Notes: generated by a model not told the origin, from the sequence alone. Shown: positions 1-8,865, numbered from the stretch's first letter. The stretch: DNA of 64,000 bases from Novosphingobium piscinae (GCF_014230355.1 NZ_JACLAX010000015.1:17429-81428); one strand, 5' to 3'. Made by a program: numbers and translations.

Positions 1-314
1 CGCTGCTCGGGGCCAGTTTCGTCAGTCGCGGTTTCGCCGCGACCCGCGCGCTGGTCCGCCAGCTTTGGGCCGATCCGGTCGAAGGGCGGGTTGGCCAGAG
101 CAAGCATCCCAAATCGGCGCTGCAGGAATGGGCTGCGGGCAATCGCCGCCGCATGCCGCACTACAAGCTGATCGCGCGGACCGGCCCCGACCATGCCGCC
201 CACTTCCGCGTCGCGGTCGAGGTCCACGGCGTCGGCGAGGTCGAGGCCGAAGGCTCGAGCAAGCAGGAAGCCGAGACCGCCGCGGCGGCGGCCTTTCTCC
301 AGCAGTTCGGATAG
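1..314 (+). CDS. rnc: Ribonuclease III, C-terminal part (5' end outside the window)
   Basis: The reading frame is open from the window edge (frame beginning at base 3) to a TAG at 312-314. About 103 residues are visible. They end with a double-stranded-RNA-binding domain: PKSALQEWA, then YKLIARTGPDHAAHFRV, then EGSSKQEAE and an Ala-rich last helix, the usual C-terminus of RNase III, which cuts double-stranded rRNA precursors and mRNA stems. The catalytic domain lies upstream of the window. era follows, the common bacterial order rnc-era, which supports the call. The gap to era is filled by an inverted repeat element. Confidence 0.9.
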   Translation, partial: LLGASFVSRGFAATRALVRQLWADPVEGRVGQSKHPKSALQEWAAGNRRRMPHYKLIARTGPDHAAHFRVAVEVHGVGEVEAEGSSKQEAETAAAAAFLQQFG

Positions 315-335
315 GTTACCCAGCCAAACCGTAGC

Positions 336-521
336 GCGTGGCCTTCGACAGGCTCAGGCCGAGCGGACCATGTTCTGATTGGATTGCCGATTGCCCAACA
401 CCCCCACTCCCGCTCAGCATGGCCCCGGAAAGGCCCGGGCCGAGCGGACCATGCCCTGACTGGATAGCCGATTGCCCAACACCCCCACTCCCGCTCAGCC
501 TGAGCCTGTCGAAGGCCACGC
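336..521. repeat. REP/REPIN-like inverted repeat with an internal 61-bp duplication
   Basis: A 31-bp arm at 336-366 and its inverted copy at 491-521 differ at one position. Between and overlapping them are two direct copies of a 61-bp unit (358-418 and 439-499) that differ at about 4 positions. When read through, the right arm encodes PEPVEGHA, a peptide that recurs in sphingomonad annotations because this repeat runs into ORFs. It lies between rnc and era. From the inverted arms and duplication I infer a REP/REPIN-type mobile palindrome, not an IS: no transposase is present. Confidence 0.75.
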
Positions 522-1422
522 GCTCCCCTCGCCCCAGCACTGCGGCCTTGTCGCGGTGATCGGCGCGCCCAACGCCGGCAAGTCAACCCTCGTCAACCAG
601 CTGGTCGGCCAGAAGGTGGCGATCGTCTCGGCCAAGGCCCAGACCACCCGCGCCCGCCTGATGGGGATCGCGCTGGAGGGGCCCGCCCAGATCATCCTGG
701 CCGACACCCCCGGCATCTTCCAGCCGCGCCGGCGGCTCGACCGCGCCATGGTCAACGCCGCCTGGGACGGCGCGCAGGAGGCCGATGCGATCCTGCTGGT
801 GGTCGATGCCCGCAAGAAGAAGCTCGACCAGCTCGAGCCGATCCTCGCCGCGCTGAAGGACCGCCCCGAGCGCAAGCTACTGGCGCTCAACAAGGTGGAC
901 CAGTGCGTCAAGGAACCGCTGCTGGTCCTGGCCGAGCAGCTCAACGCCCTGGTCGGCTTCGACGAGGTGTTCTTTGTCTCGGCGCTGAGCGGCGATGGCG
1001 TGCCCGAGCTCAAGATGCGCCTCGCCGCGCTGATGCCCGAGGGCCCCTGGCACTATCCCGAGGACCAGGTCTCAGACGCCAGCGAACGCCTGCTGGCCGC
1101 CGAGATCACGCGCGAGCAGCTCTACCGCCAGCTCCACGACGAGCTGCCCTACGACAGCGCGGTCCGCCCGGAGAGCTATACCCTGCGCAGCGACGGCTCG
1201 ATCGAGATCCACCAGCAGATCGTCATCGCGCGCGATAGCCAGAAGGGCATCGTCCTCGGCAAGGGCGGTAGCAAGCTCAAGGCGATCGGCGAGGCCGCGC
1301 GCAAGGAGCTGGCCGAGCTGCTGGGGGTGAAGGTGCACCTGTTCCTGCACGTACGGGTGGAGGAAGGCTGGGCCGAGAGCCGCGAGATCTACGAAGAAAT
1401 CGGCCTGGAGTGGGTGAAGTGA
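472..1422 (+). CDS. era: GTPase Era
   Basis: Era is an essential GTPase that binds the 3' end of 16S rRNA and helps 30S subunit maturation. G1 (GAPNAGKST, ~31-39), G3 (DTPG, ~78-81) and G4 (NKVD, ~140-143) are all present, followed by a C-terminal KH domain with a GKGG loop near residue 262. The length of 316 aa is slightly above the usual ~300. The start is odd: the only upstream start that keeps the first beta strand is a TTG at 472, inside the repeat element, with no Shine-Dalgarno sequence, so residues 1-17 are repeat-encoded. A GTG at 556 would begin just before G1 and remove that strand. The gene overlaps the next one by 4 bp (GTGA). Confidence 0.93.
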   Translation: MPNTPTPAQPEPVEGHALPSPQHCGLVAVIGAPNAGKSTLVNQLVGQKVAIVSAKAQTTRARLMGIALEGPAQIILADTPGIFQPRRRLDRAMVNAAWDGAQEADAILLVVDARKKKLDQLEPILAALKDRPERKLLALNKVDQCVKEPLLVLAEQLNALVGFDEVFFVSALSGDGVPELKMRLAALMPEGPWHYPEDQVSDASERLLAAEITREQLYRQLHDELPYDSAVRPESYTLRSDGSIEIHQQIVIARDSQKGIVLGKGGSKLKAIGEAARKELAELLGVKVHLFLHVRVEEGWAESREIYEEIGLEWVK

Positions 1423-2267
1423 AGCGGCTTGCGCCAGCCCTGCTTGCCGCCTGCGCGCTGGGCGCCGTTCCGCTTGCCGCGCGCGATGCGGCCGGGGCGC
1501 GTGGTGCCCTGGCGCCGGGTGATACCTACGTCGCGCTGGGCAGTTCCTATGCCGCAGGCCCGGGCGTGGGTGAGCCGGCCGGCGGCCCGGCGCGCTGCAA
1601 CCGCGGCAACCTGTCCTACCCCCGGCTCCTCGCCCAGCGCCTGTCGCTGACCCTGGTCGACGCCAGCTGCAGCGGATCGACCACCGAGCACGTGCTTGGC
1701 CCCTGGAACGAGCTGCCCGCGCAGATCGAGGCGGTGACCCCGGCGACCCGGCTGGTGACGATCACCTCGGGCGGGAACGACGTGGGCTTTGTCCGCAACC
1801 TCTTCGCCGCCGCCTGCGCGACCATGCCATCCGGCGGGCGCCCCGCGCAGTGTCCCACCGCGCTGCGGCCGACCGCGGCAGACTGGACCGCCCTGGAAAC
1901 GCGGATGCATGCGATCGCTGCCGAGGTCCGTCGGCGGGCGCCCGCAGCTCGGCTGGTGTTCATCGATTATCCCACCATCCTGCCGGCGCGGGGCGCCTGC
2001 CCGGCGCTGTCCGGGTCTGCCGCCGACCTGGCGGCGAGCCGGGCCGAGGCCGTCAAGCTCGCCGCCATCACCGCGCGCGTGGCCCGGGCCGAACGCGCGC
2101 TGCTCCTCAAGGCCTCGCAGCTGAGCGCCCGCCATGGTCCGTGCGATCCGGAGCCCTGGTCGTTCGGCAGCAGCGCACCGGCGGGATCGGCGCCGGTCCA
2201 TCCCGGGGTCAAGGCCCACGCGGCGATCGCCGAGGCCCTCGCCGCCCTGCTCCGGCGCAAGGGGTAG
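1419..2267 (+). CDS. Secreted SGNH/GDSL-type esterase
   Basis: A predicted extracytoplasmic serine hydrolase of 282 aa. A signal-peptide-like N-terminus (MKRLAPALLAACALG) is followed by block I VALGSSYAAGPG with the nucleophilic Ser, block III SGGNDVGF (GxND), and a C-terminal block with HPGVKAH carrying the catalytic His. This is the SGNH hydrolase arrangement seen in secreted lipases and esterases; the substrate cannot be told. I chose the GTG at 1419, which overlaps the era stop as GTGA and has GGAG upstream; an in-frame GTG at 1410 is also possible. Cysteines near 50, 72 and 136 could form disulfides in the periplasm. Confidence 0.8.
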   Translation: MKRLAPALLAACALGAVPLAARDAAGARGALAPGDTYVALGSSYAAGPGVGEPAGGPARCNRGNLSYPRLLAQRLSLTLVDASCSGSTTEHVLGPWNELPAQIEAVTPATRLVTITSGGNDVGFVRNLFAAACATMPSGGRPAQCPTALRPTAADWTALETRMHAIAAEVRRRAPAARLVFIDYPTILPARGACPALSGSAADLAASRAEAVKLAAITARVARAERALLLKASQLSARHGPCDPEPWSFGSSAPAGSAPVHPGVKAHAAIAEALAALLRRKG

Positions 2268-2274
2268 TCCGACG

Positions 2275-2946
2275 ATGATCCAGCGCGAATTGCTCGGCTC
2301 CGCGCAGGTTCCGGGCGGCACCGAACTGCGGCTGTTCCGCCACGATCGCGACTTCATGATCGTGATGGGCCACAATGAACTGATGAGCAGCCGGATGAGC
2401 GGGTCGGAAGTGGCCTTGGCCACCGAAACGATCCGCCGCCTGCCCGAGCGACCCGACCCGCGCCTGCTGATCGGCGGCTATGGCATGGGCTTCACCCTGC
2501 GCGCGGCGCTGGCCGCGCTGGGTCCGCTGGCCGAGGTGGTCGTCGCCGAACTGGTCCCTGAAATCATTGCCTGGGCGCGCGGCCCGATGGCCGAGCTTGC
2601 CGCCGGCTGCCTCGACGATCCGCGCGTGCGCCTGCTGATGGGCGATGTCGGGACCACCATCGACGGCGCGCGCGGCGACTACGACGCCATCCTGCTCGAC
2701 GTCGACAACGGCCCCGACGGGGTGGTGCGCGAAGGCAACGACAGCCTCTACACCGCCTCCGGCCTGCGCGCCGCCCACCGCGCGCTGCGGCCCGGCGGGG
2801 TGCTGGCCGTTTGGTCAGCCGGTCCCGATGCGGCCTTTGCCCGGCGGCTCGAGAAGAACGGCTTCATGGTCGACGAAATGCGGGTCGCCGCACGGACCAA
2901 CGGCAAGGGCCCCAAGCACACGATCTGGTTCGCCGTACCCCGCTGA
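2275..2946 (+). CDS. Spermidine-synthase-like methyltransferase-fold protein
   Basis: A 223-aa protein with a Rossmann fold of the spermidine synthase type: LLIGGYGMGFTLRAAL (nucleotide-binding glycine motif), VVVAELVPEII (acidic ribose-binding strand end) and DAILLDVDNGPDG. The N-terminal tetramerisation part of true spermidine synthases is reduced, so the substrate is uncertain. It may be a SAM-dependent methyltransferase and not an aminopropyltransferase. The ATG at 2275 lies 7 bp after the esterase stop, so the two genes and era probably share one mRNA. Confidence 0.7.
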   Translation: MIQRELLGSAQVPGGTELRLFRHDRDFMIVMGHNELMSSRMSGSEVALATETIRRLPERPDPRLLIGGYGMGFTLRAALAALGPLAEVVVAELVPEIIAWARGPMAELAAGCLDDPRVRLLMGDVGTTIDGARGDYDAILLDVDNGPDGVVREGNDSLYTASGLRAAHRALRPGGVLAVWSAGPDAAFARRLEKNGFMVDEMRVAARTNGKGPKHTIWFAVPR

Positions 2947-2964
2947 GGGCACCGGCCGTCGGGC

Positions 2965-3252
2965 TCAACCCGTCCGGTCCTGCGCCGCGCGCAACAGCTG
3001 AAGCCTTGTCGGATGGCGGGCATAGCGCGCGCGCATGCGGACCTCGTCGCGCTCCAGGCTGCGGCAGCGCAGCTTCGCCACCGCCGCGCTGATCTGGGCC
3101 GCGCGCTCGGCATCGTAGGGTTCCTCGCCGCCCCAGTGGTTGCACCCCAGGCGGCGCTCGATCACCGCGCGCAGATCGGACGGCGCCTGGCGCAGGGCCC
3201 GGTCGAACCCGTCCCCGCTCACCCCCGCGGCGGCCAGCAGCAGCCAGAGCAT
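2965..3252 (-). CDS. Small secreted conserved hypothetical protein
   Basis: This 95-aa protein begins with MLWLLLAAAGVSGDG, a hydrophobic leader consistent with a signal peptide. The rest is charged, with WGGEEPYDAERAAQI and three Cys-free helices rich in Arg. I do not recognise a family with a known role. The ATG lies 6 bp after the stop of the 59-aa gene upstream, so it is probably the last gene of the topA transcript. Confidence 0.6.
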   Translation of the reverse strand: MLWLLLAAAGVSGDGFDRALRQAPSDLRAVIERRLGCNHWGGEEPYDAERAAQISAAVAKLRCRSLERDEVRMRARYARHPTRLQLLRAAQDRTG

Positions 3253-3258
3253 CGGGCC

Positions 3259-3438
3259 CTACCGCAGTTTGGAGATGGCGAAGCCGTGCTGGCGCGCGGC
3301 GTCCCTGGTCGATTCCTCGGTGCGGTTGAGCGCCTTGGCGATCTCCTTCAGCCCCTTGGCCTTGCCGGCCAGGGTTTGCAGCTTCTGCAGCTCCTCGGGC
3401 TTCCACGGCTGCTTGTGGCGTGCGACCTTCTCGCTCAT
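3259..3438 (-). CDS. 59-aa Myb/SANT-like helix-turn-helix protein
   Basis: Read on the minus strand from ATG 3438 to TAG 3259. The sequence has a single tryptophan-led three-helix pattern (QPWKPEELQKLQTLAG, then LKEIAKALNRTEES, then ARQHGF) that resembles Myb/SANT or GcrA-type small HTH domains. A DNA-binding role is inferred from this pattern only. Its ATG overlaps the topA stop as ATGA, so translation is likely coupled to topoisomerase I. Confidence 0.65.
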   Translation of the reverse strand: MSEKVARHKQPWKPEELQKLQTLAGKAKGLKEIAKALNRTEESTRDAARQHGFAISKLR

Positions 3439-6014
3439 TCTGCGGCCTTCGTCTTGGCGGGCGCCTTCTTGGCGGCAGGCTTCTTGGCAGCGGGCTTCTT
3501 GGCAGCGGGCTTCGCCGCCGCCTTCTTCGCCGCCGGCTTCTTCTTGCCCTTGGCTGGTCCCTTGGCGGCGCGCGCGTCGATCAGGGCGATCGCGGCCTCC
3601 TCGGTCAGGTCCTCGGGCTTCTGGTCGCGCGGCAGGGTGGCATTGGTGGTGCCATCGGTCACATAGGGACCATAGCGCCCGGCCATCAGCTTGATCGCCC
3701 CGCCCGAGGTGGGATGCGCCCCGAACACCTTGAGCGGCTCGGCCGCCGCCCCGCGGCCCCGCGCACCAGCCCCGGCGGCCGCTTCGGCCAGCTTGACCAC
3801 GGCCGCGTTCATCCCGGTCTCGAACACCTCGGCAGTGGTCCGCAGGCGGGCGTACTTGCCGTCATGCGCCAGGTAGGGCCCGTAGCGGCCGATGCTGGCA
3901 GTGATCAGGTTGCCGGTTTCGGGATGGGCACCGACCTCGCGCGGCAGCGACAGCAGCTTGATCGCCCAGTCGAGGTCAAGCTCCGGGATGTCCTTGGGGA
4001 TCGAGGCGCGCTTGGCATCCTTGCCCTCGCCCAGCTGGACATAGGGCCCGAAGCGGCCGGTACGGCGGGTGATCTCCAGCCCGGTGGCGGGATCGGTGCC
4101 CAGCGGGGCATCCTCGCCGCCCTCGGCACCCTCCCCGCCCGGCTGGGCGAACTTGCGGGTGTACTTGCACTCGGGATAGTTCGAGCAGGCGACGAAGGCC
4201 CCGAACCGGCCGCCGCGCAGCGACAGGCGCCCGGCCCCGCACTTGGGGCACAGGCGCGGATCGCCGCCGTCGTCCTTCGGCGGGAACAGGTAGTCGGACA
4301 GGAACGCGTCGAGCTGCTCGGTGACTTCGGAGGGCTTGCGCTCCATCACCTCGTCGGACTTCGGCTTGAAGTCGCGCCAGAACGCGGCGAGCACGTCCTT
4401 CCATGCCGCCCGCCCGCCCGAGACGTCGTCGAGCTCGTCCTCCATCCCTGCGGTGAATTCATAGGCCACGTAACGGTCGAAGAACCGCTCCAGAAACGCG
4501 GTCAGGAGTCGGCCGGATTCCTCTGCGAAGAAACGGTTCTTCTCGGTCCGCACATAGTTGCGGTCCTTCAGCACCTGGAGCGTCGCGGCATAGGTCGAGG
4601 GCCGGCCGATCCCCAGCTCCTCCAGCCGCTTGACCAGCGAGGCTTCGGAATAGCGCGGCGGTGGCTGGGTGAAGTGCTGGGTGGCCTCCACCCCACGCCG
4701 TGCCGGGCAATCGCCGCGGGCCAGCGCCGGGAGCAACGCACCGTCCTCGTCATCCTCGGCCTTCTGGTCGCGCCCTTCCTCGTAGACCGCCAGGAAACCG
4801 GGGAACTTCACCACCTGGCCGGTGGCGCGCAGCTCGTGCTGGCCGGTTCCGTCGCGCAGGGTGACGGTGGTCCGCTCGATGTTCGCCGAGGCCATCTGGC
4901 TGGCCATCGCGCGCTTGTAGATCAGATCATAAAGCCGGCCTTCATCGCCGGAACCATAACGATCCCTGCCAAAATCGGTCGGCCGGATCGCCTCATGGGC
5001 CTCCTGCGCGTTCTTGGCCTTGGTTTCGTAGTGGCGCGGCTTTTCCGGCAGGTAGTGCCCGGAGTAACGCTCGGTGATCGCGGCACGCGCAGCCGAAATC
5101 GCGCTGGGGTCCATCTGCACGCCGTCGGTGCGCATGTAGGTGATCGCCCCGGCCTCGTAGAGCGTCTGCGCCACGCGCATCGTGTGGCTGGCCGAAAAGC
5201 CCAGCTTGCGCGCGGCCTCCTGCTGCAGCGTGGAGGTGGTGAACGGGGGATAGGGATTGCGCCGGGTCGGCTTGGTCTCGACCTCCTCGACCCGGAACAC
5301 CGCGTTTTCCACCATCGCCCGGGCGCGCAGCGCGGTGCCCTCGTCACCGATGCTCAGCCGCTCGAGCTTCTGGCCTTCGAACTTGACCAGCCGGGCGGGG
5401 AATTCGGTCCCGCCCTGCTCGAGCCGCGCCACCACCGACCAGTACTCCTGCGGACGGAACAGCTCGATCTCGCGCTCGCGCTCGACGATCAGGCGCAGCG
5501 CGACCGATTGCACGCGGCCCGCGCTCTTGGCGCCGGGCAACTTGCGCCACAGCACGGGCGAGAGGGTGAAGCCGAACAGATAGTCCAGCGCGCGGCGCGC
5601 CAGATAGGCATCGATCAGGTCCTGGTCGAGCTCGCGCGGGGCCTTCATCGCAGCGAGGATCGTGTCCTTGGTGATCGCGTTGAAGGTGACCCGCTCGACC
5701 TCCTTCGGCAGGGCCCGGCGTTTGGCGAGCAGCTCACGCACGTGCCACGAGATCGCCTCGCCCTCGCGGTCGGGGTCGGTAGCGAGAATCAGCCGGTCAG
5801 CCTCCTTGGCGGCATCGGTGATCGCCTTCACCCGGCTCGCCTTGTCGCCATAGAGCTCCCAGTCCATCGCGAACTCCTCGTCCGGCCGGACCGAGCCGTC
5901 CTTGGGCGGCAGGTCGCGGATGTGACCGTAGGAGGCCAGGACCTTGTAGTCCTTACCGAGGTACTTCTCGATGGTCTTGGCCTTGGCCGGGGACTCGACG
6001 ATGACAAGCTGCAT
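3435..6014 (-). CDS. topA: DNA topoisomerase I
   Basis: Type IA topoisomerase of 859 aa that relaxes negative supercoils. It starts with the Toprim domain (LVIVESPAKAKTIEKY at residues 3-18, ATDPDREGEAISWH for metal binding). The active-site Tyr is in GAITYMRTDG at about residue 293. A zinc-finger segment (CPKCGAGRL ... CSNYPECKY, ~586-620) is followed by three repeats of the GRYGPY/GRFGPY type, then a Lys/Ala-rich tail over the last ~40 residues (PAAKK repeats) that probably binds DNA. The ATG at 6014 is the family-typical start; the frame is open further upstream but that stretch has no family resemblance. dprA lies 184 bp upstream on the same strand. Confidence 0.97.
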   Translation of the reverse strand: MQLVIVESPAKAKTIEKYLGKDYKVLASYGHIRDLPPKDGSVRPDEEFAMDWELYGDKASRVKAITDAAKEADRLILATDPDREGEAISWHVRELLAKRRALPKEVERVTFNAITKDTILAAMKAPRELDQDLIDAYLARRALDYLFGFTLSPVLWRKLPGAKSAGRVQSVALRLIVEREREIELFRPQEYWSVVARLEQGGTEFPARLVKFEGQKLERLSIGDEGTALRARAMVENAVFRVEEVETKPTRRNPYPPFTTSTLQQEAARKLGFSASHTMRVAQTLYEAGAITYMRTDGVQMDPSAISAARAAITERYSGHYLPEKPRHYETKAKNAQEAHEAIRPTDFGRDRYGSGDEGRLYDLIYKRAMASQMASANIERTTVTLRDGTGQHELRATGQVVKFPGFLAVYEEGRDQKAEDDEDGALLPALARGDCPARRGVEATQHFTQPPPRYSEASLVKRLEELGIGRPSTYAATLQVLKDRNYVRTEKNRFFAEESGRLLTAFLERFFDRYVAYEFTAGMEDELDDVSGGRAAWKDVLAAFWRDFKPKSDEVMERKPSEVTEQLDAFLSDYLFPPKDDGGDPRLCPKCGAGRLSLRGGRFGAFVACSNYPECKYTRKFAQPGGEGAEGGEDAPLGTDPATGLEITRRTGRFGPYVQLGEGKDAKRASIPKDIPELDLDWAIKLLSLPREVGAHPETGNLITASIGRYGPYLAHDGKYARLRTTAEVFETGMNAAVVKLAEAAAGAGARGRGAAAEPLKVFGAHPTSGGAIKLMAGRYGPYVTDGTTNATLPRDQKPEDLTEEAAIALIDARAAKGPAKGKKKPAAKKAAAKPAAKKPAAKKPAAKKAPAKTKAAE

Positions 6015-6198
6015 GATGCTGGTTGTGGCCCTTACGTGTGTACGCACGCGAGGGTGGGGATCGTGGGGCGGCGGCGTCAAGCGGCGAGTGGGGTGATTGT
6101 GATCACCCGAACGGACGTTTCGGGGTCCCGCCACGAACCTTGGCTTCGCGCGGCACCCTGCGGGCAACCGGCGCCGCAGGGGCCGGCCCAGCCGGTGC

Positions 6199-7320
6199 CT
6201 ACCCCGCCCGGGACACCCGCCCCCCGGCATGGCGCACCAGCGTGCCCGCCAGCTCGAGCTCGAGCAGCGCAAGCTGCACCGCCGCAGCGCTCTCGCCCGA
6301 CTGGCGCACCAGTTCATCGATGGCGACCGGGGCGGTCGTCAGCAGGCCGGCGATATCCGCCGGGCGATCCGCCGTCTCGGCCAGCATGAACGGCCCGGCG
6401 GTCTCGCGCAGCGGGGCGCGCGGGGCACCGTCGAAGGTGGAGAGCAGTTCGAGCACGTCCTCCGGCCGCTGAACCAGCACCGCGCCATCGCGGATCAACT
6501 GGTTGCAGCCGTGCGAGCGACTGTCGAGCGGCGAGCCGGGGATCGCCATCACCTCGCGGCCGAGGTCACCGGCCAGCCGGGCGGTGATCAGCGAGCCGGA
6601 GTTGGGCGTCGCCTCGACCACCACCGTGCCCGCCGCGATCCCGGCGATGATCCGGTTGCGGGCGGGAAAGTGGCGGGCGAACGGCTCGGTGCCGGGGGGA
6701 TGCTCGGTGAGAAGCAGGCCGCGGGCGGCGACCTCATCCTGCAGTGCGGCGTGTTCGGGCGGATAGGTCACGTCGATCCCGCAAGCGATCACGGCGATCG
6801 TGCCACCCCCACCGGGCGCGGTCCCGGCCAGCGCGCCCTGATGCACCGCCCCGTCGATCCCGCGGGCAAGACCCGACACCACGGCCTGCCCTGCCCCGGC
6901 CAGCGCCAGTCCGAAGTCGCGTGCCAGCCGCACGGCGGCGGCCGAAGCATTGCGGGCGCCCACGATGGCCACTGCCGGGCGATGGACCAGCGCGCCCTCG
7001 CCGCGCGCGATCAGGATCGGCGGCGCGCCCTCGGCTGCCCGCAGCAGCGCGGGATAGTCGGGCGAATCGTGGAACAGGTAGCGCGCCCCGGCCCGGCGCA
7101 CCGCTGACAGTTCGGCCTCGATCGCGGCGACCGGCGCCGGCGCATAGGGCCGGCCGTGGCGCCCGGCGAGGTCGGGCAAGGCTGCCAGGGCGGCCTCCCC
7201 CGTGCCGAAGCGCGCCAGCAGCTGGGCATAGCTGACCGGACCGACACGGGGCGAGCGCAACAGGCGGATGCGGGCGAAGGCCTCGTCGCGGGTCAGCGCC
7301 GAGGCCGCGGCCGGGGTCAT
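6199..7320 (-). CDS. dprA: DNA-processing protein DprA
   Basis: DprA loads RecA on incoming single-stranded DNA during natural transformation. The 373-aa protein has an N-terminal SAM-like region (SPRVGPVSYAQLLARFG), the Rossmann-like core with VAIVGARNAS (~117), SGLARGIDGAVHQGAL (~146) and EATPNSGSLITARLA (~240), and a C-terminal winged-helix-like domain (DELVRQSGESAAAVQLALLE). The ATG at 7320 overlaps the plsY stop as ATGA, which fixes the start. plsY-dprA coupling is seen in many alphaproteobacteria and does not itself imply competence. Confidence 0.95.
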   Translation of the reverse strand: MTPAAASALTRDEAFARIRLLRSPRVGPVSYAQLLARFGTGEAALAALPDLAGRHGRPYAPAPVAAIEAELSAVRRAGARYLFHDSPDYPALLRAAEGAPPILIARGEGALVHRPAVAIVGARNASAAAVRLARDFGLALAGAGQAVVSGLARGIDGAVHQGALAGTAPGGGGTIAVIACGIDVTYPPEHAALQDEVAARGLLLTEHPPGTEPFARHFPARNRIIAGIAAGTVVVEATPNSGSLITARLAGDLGREVMAIPGSPLDSRSHGCNQLIRDGAVLVQRPEDVLELLSTFDGAPRAPLRETAGPFMLAETADRPADIAGLLTTAPVAIDELVRQSGESAAAVQLALLELELAGTLVRHAGGRVSRAG

Positions 7321-7940
7321 TCCGCGGGGCCTGCCTTGGGCTTGCTCCCTACGCGCGGTTCGGTGCCGTTCAGCAGCCGGACGATGTTGGCACGGTGCAG
7401 CCACAGCACCAGCGCGGCCAGCGCGGCCAGCACCGGGACATAGCCCGGATGGCCCAGCAGCTGGGCCGCCACCGGCGCGGCGACCGCGGCGCTCATGCCG
7501 CCGAGCGAGGAGATCCGGGTGAGCGCGAGCATGCCCAGCCAGACGGCGGCATAGACCCCGCCGATGCCCCAGGCGAGCCCGAGCGAGACGCCCATCAGCG
7601 TGGCCACGCCCTTGCCGCCGCGGAACCGCAGCCACAGCGGGAAGCAGTGTCCGATCACCGCCGCCGCGCCCGCCACCGCCGCAGGATCGGCCACCGCGGC
7701 AGGATCGGTCGCCAGCAAGCGGCCCAGCCAGACCGCCGCAGCCCCCTTGGCGAGATCGAGCAGCAGCGTGGCGGCGGCCAGACCCTTGCGGCCGGTGCGC
7801 AGCACGTTGGTGGCGCCGATGTTGCCAGAACCGATCGCCCGCAGATCACCCGCCCCGGTGAACCGGGTGAGGAGCAGGCCGAAGGGCACCGAGCCGAGCA
7901 GATAGCCCAGCGCTGCCGCGACGAGCATCGTCCTGTCCAC
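7317..7940 (-). CDS. plsY: Glycerol-3-phosphate acyltransferase PlsY
   Basis: PlsY transfers the acyl group of acyl-phosphate to glycerol 3-phosphate in the first step of phospholipid synthesis at the inner membrane. The 207-aa protein has several membrane segments and the three PlsY motifs: GSVPFG near the start, GSGNIGATNV, and GGKGVAT. I chose the GTG at 7940 because AGGAA lies 8 nt upstream; an ATG at 7928 is the alternative. It diverges from murI with an 89-bp gap. Confidence 0.93.
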   Translation of the reverse strand: MDRTMLVAAALGYLLGSVPFGLLLTRFTGAGDLRAIGSGNIGATNVLRTGRKGLAAATLLLDLAKGAAAVWLGRLLATDPAAVADPAAVAGAAAVIGHCFPLWLRFRGGKGVATLMGVSLGLAWGIGGVYAAVWLGMLALTRISSLGGMSAAVAAPVAAQLLGHPGYVPVLAALAALVLWLHRANIVRLLNGTEPRVGSKPKAGPAE

Positions 7941-8029
7941 CCCCGACCGTTCCTTTCTGCTGCGCTTGCGGCCCTGCCTTAACCAGAGTTCTTGCAATCG
8001 TGCAGGGAAAAAATAGGGATGCCGCCACT

Positions 8030-8848
8030 ATGGCGCAAACCCCTGCCTTCCCCGCCGCGGCGACCGCGCCGATCCTGCTGTTCGATTCGGGGGTGGGCGG
8101 ACTCTCGGTGCTCGAGGCGTTGCGCGGGCTGCGGCCCGATGCCCCGGTGATCTACGCCGCCGACAACGCCGGCCTGCCCTATGGCGAGAAGACCGAGGCC
8201 GAGATCGCCGCCCGGGTGGCGGGGCTGCTGGGCCGGATGACCGAGCGGCTGCGCCCGCGGCTGGTCTGCATCGCCTGCAACACCGCCTCGACCATCGCGC
8301 TCGCCATGGTGCGCGACGTGCTCGAGGTGCCGATCGTCGGCACGGTTCCGGCGATCAAGCCCGCCGCGGCCCTGACTACCACCGGAGTGATCGGCCTGCT
8401 CGGCACGGCGGCGACAATCCGCCAGGGCTATGTCGACCGGCTCGAGGCCGAGTTCGCCCGCGACAAGACCCTGCTGCGCTTCGCCGCGCCCGAACTGGTC
8501 AGCGCGGCCGAGGCGCGGCTGCGCGGCGAGCCGGTGGACCCGGCGGTCTTCGCCCGCGCCGCCGCAGGGTTGCGCGACCAGCCGGGGGGCGAGCGGATCG
8601 ACACGGTGGTGCTGGCCTGCACCCATTTCCCGCTGGTCGCGGCCGAGCTGGGCGCAGCCTTTGGCCCCGGCGTCCGCTTCGTCGATGGGGCTGCCGGAAT
8701 CGCCCGGCGGATCGCCAGCCTGACCGCAGGCCAGGCCTTCGCCCGCACCGCGCCCGATCTTGCCCTGTTCACCCGCGACGGTCCGGACCTGGCCGCGCTG
8801 GGCCCGAGCCTGGCCGCGCGCGGGCTCGAGCGCGTGGCTGTATTCTGA
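8030..8848 (+). CDS. murI: Glutamate racemase
   Basis: MurI makes D-glutamate for peptidoglycan. The 272-aa protein has LLFDSGVGGLSV near residue 20, the first catalytic Cys in IACNTAS (~83) and the second in LACTHFPL (~197), and the GTVPAIKPAA segment typical of the family. The ATG at 8030 gives a normal length. An in-frame GTG at 8000 would add ten residues and cannot be ruled out. Confidence 0.95.
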   Translation: MAQTPAFPAAATAPILLFDSGVGGLSVLEALRGLRPDAPVIYAADNAGLPYGEKTEAEIAARVAGLLGRMTERLRPRLVCIACNTASTIALAMVRDVLEVPIVGTVPAIKPAAALTTTGVIGLLGTAATIRQGYVDRLEAEFARDKTLLRFAAPELVSAAEARLRGEPVDPAVFARAAAGLRDQPGGERIDTVVLACTHFPLVAAELGAAFGPGVRFVDGAAGIARRIASLTAGQAFARTAPDLALFTRDGPDLAALGPSLAARGLERVAVF

Positions 8849-8865
8849 GGTCAACCCGGGCCAAG

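Noticed and set aside
336..521. CRISPR-like array from the repeated 61-bp units
   Set aside because: Only two units with inverted flanking arms, no regular spacers and no cas genes; a REP/REPIN-like element fits better.
3420..6389. A long open frame opposite topA (about 990 codons)
   Set aside because: It is antisense to a clear topoisomerase gene; GC-rich codon bias keeps the opposite frame free of stops. Its translation is Arg/Gly/His-rich and shows no domain or Shine-Dalgarno.
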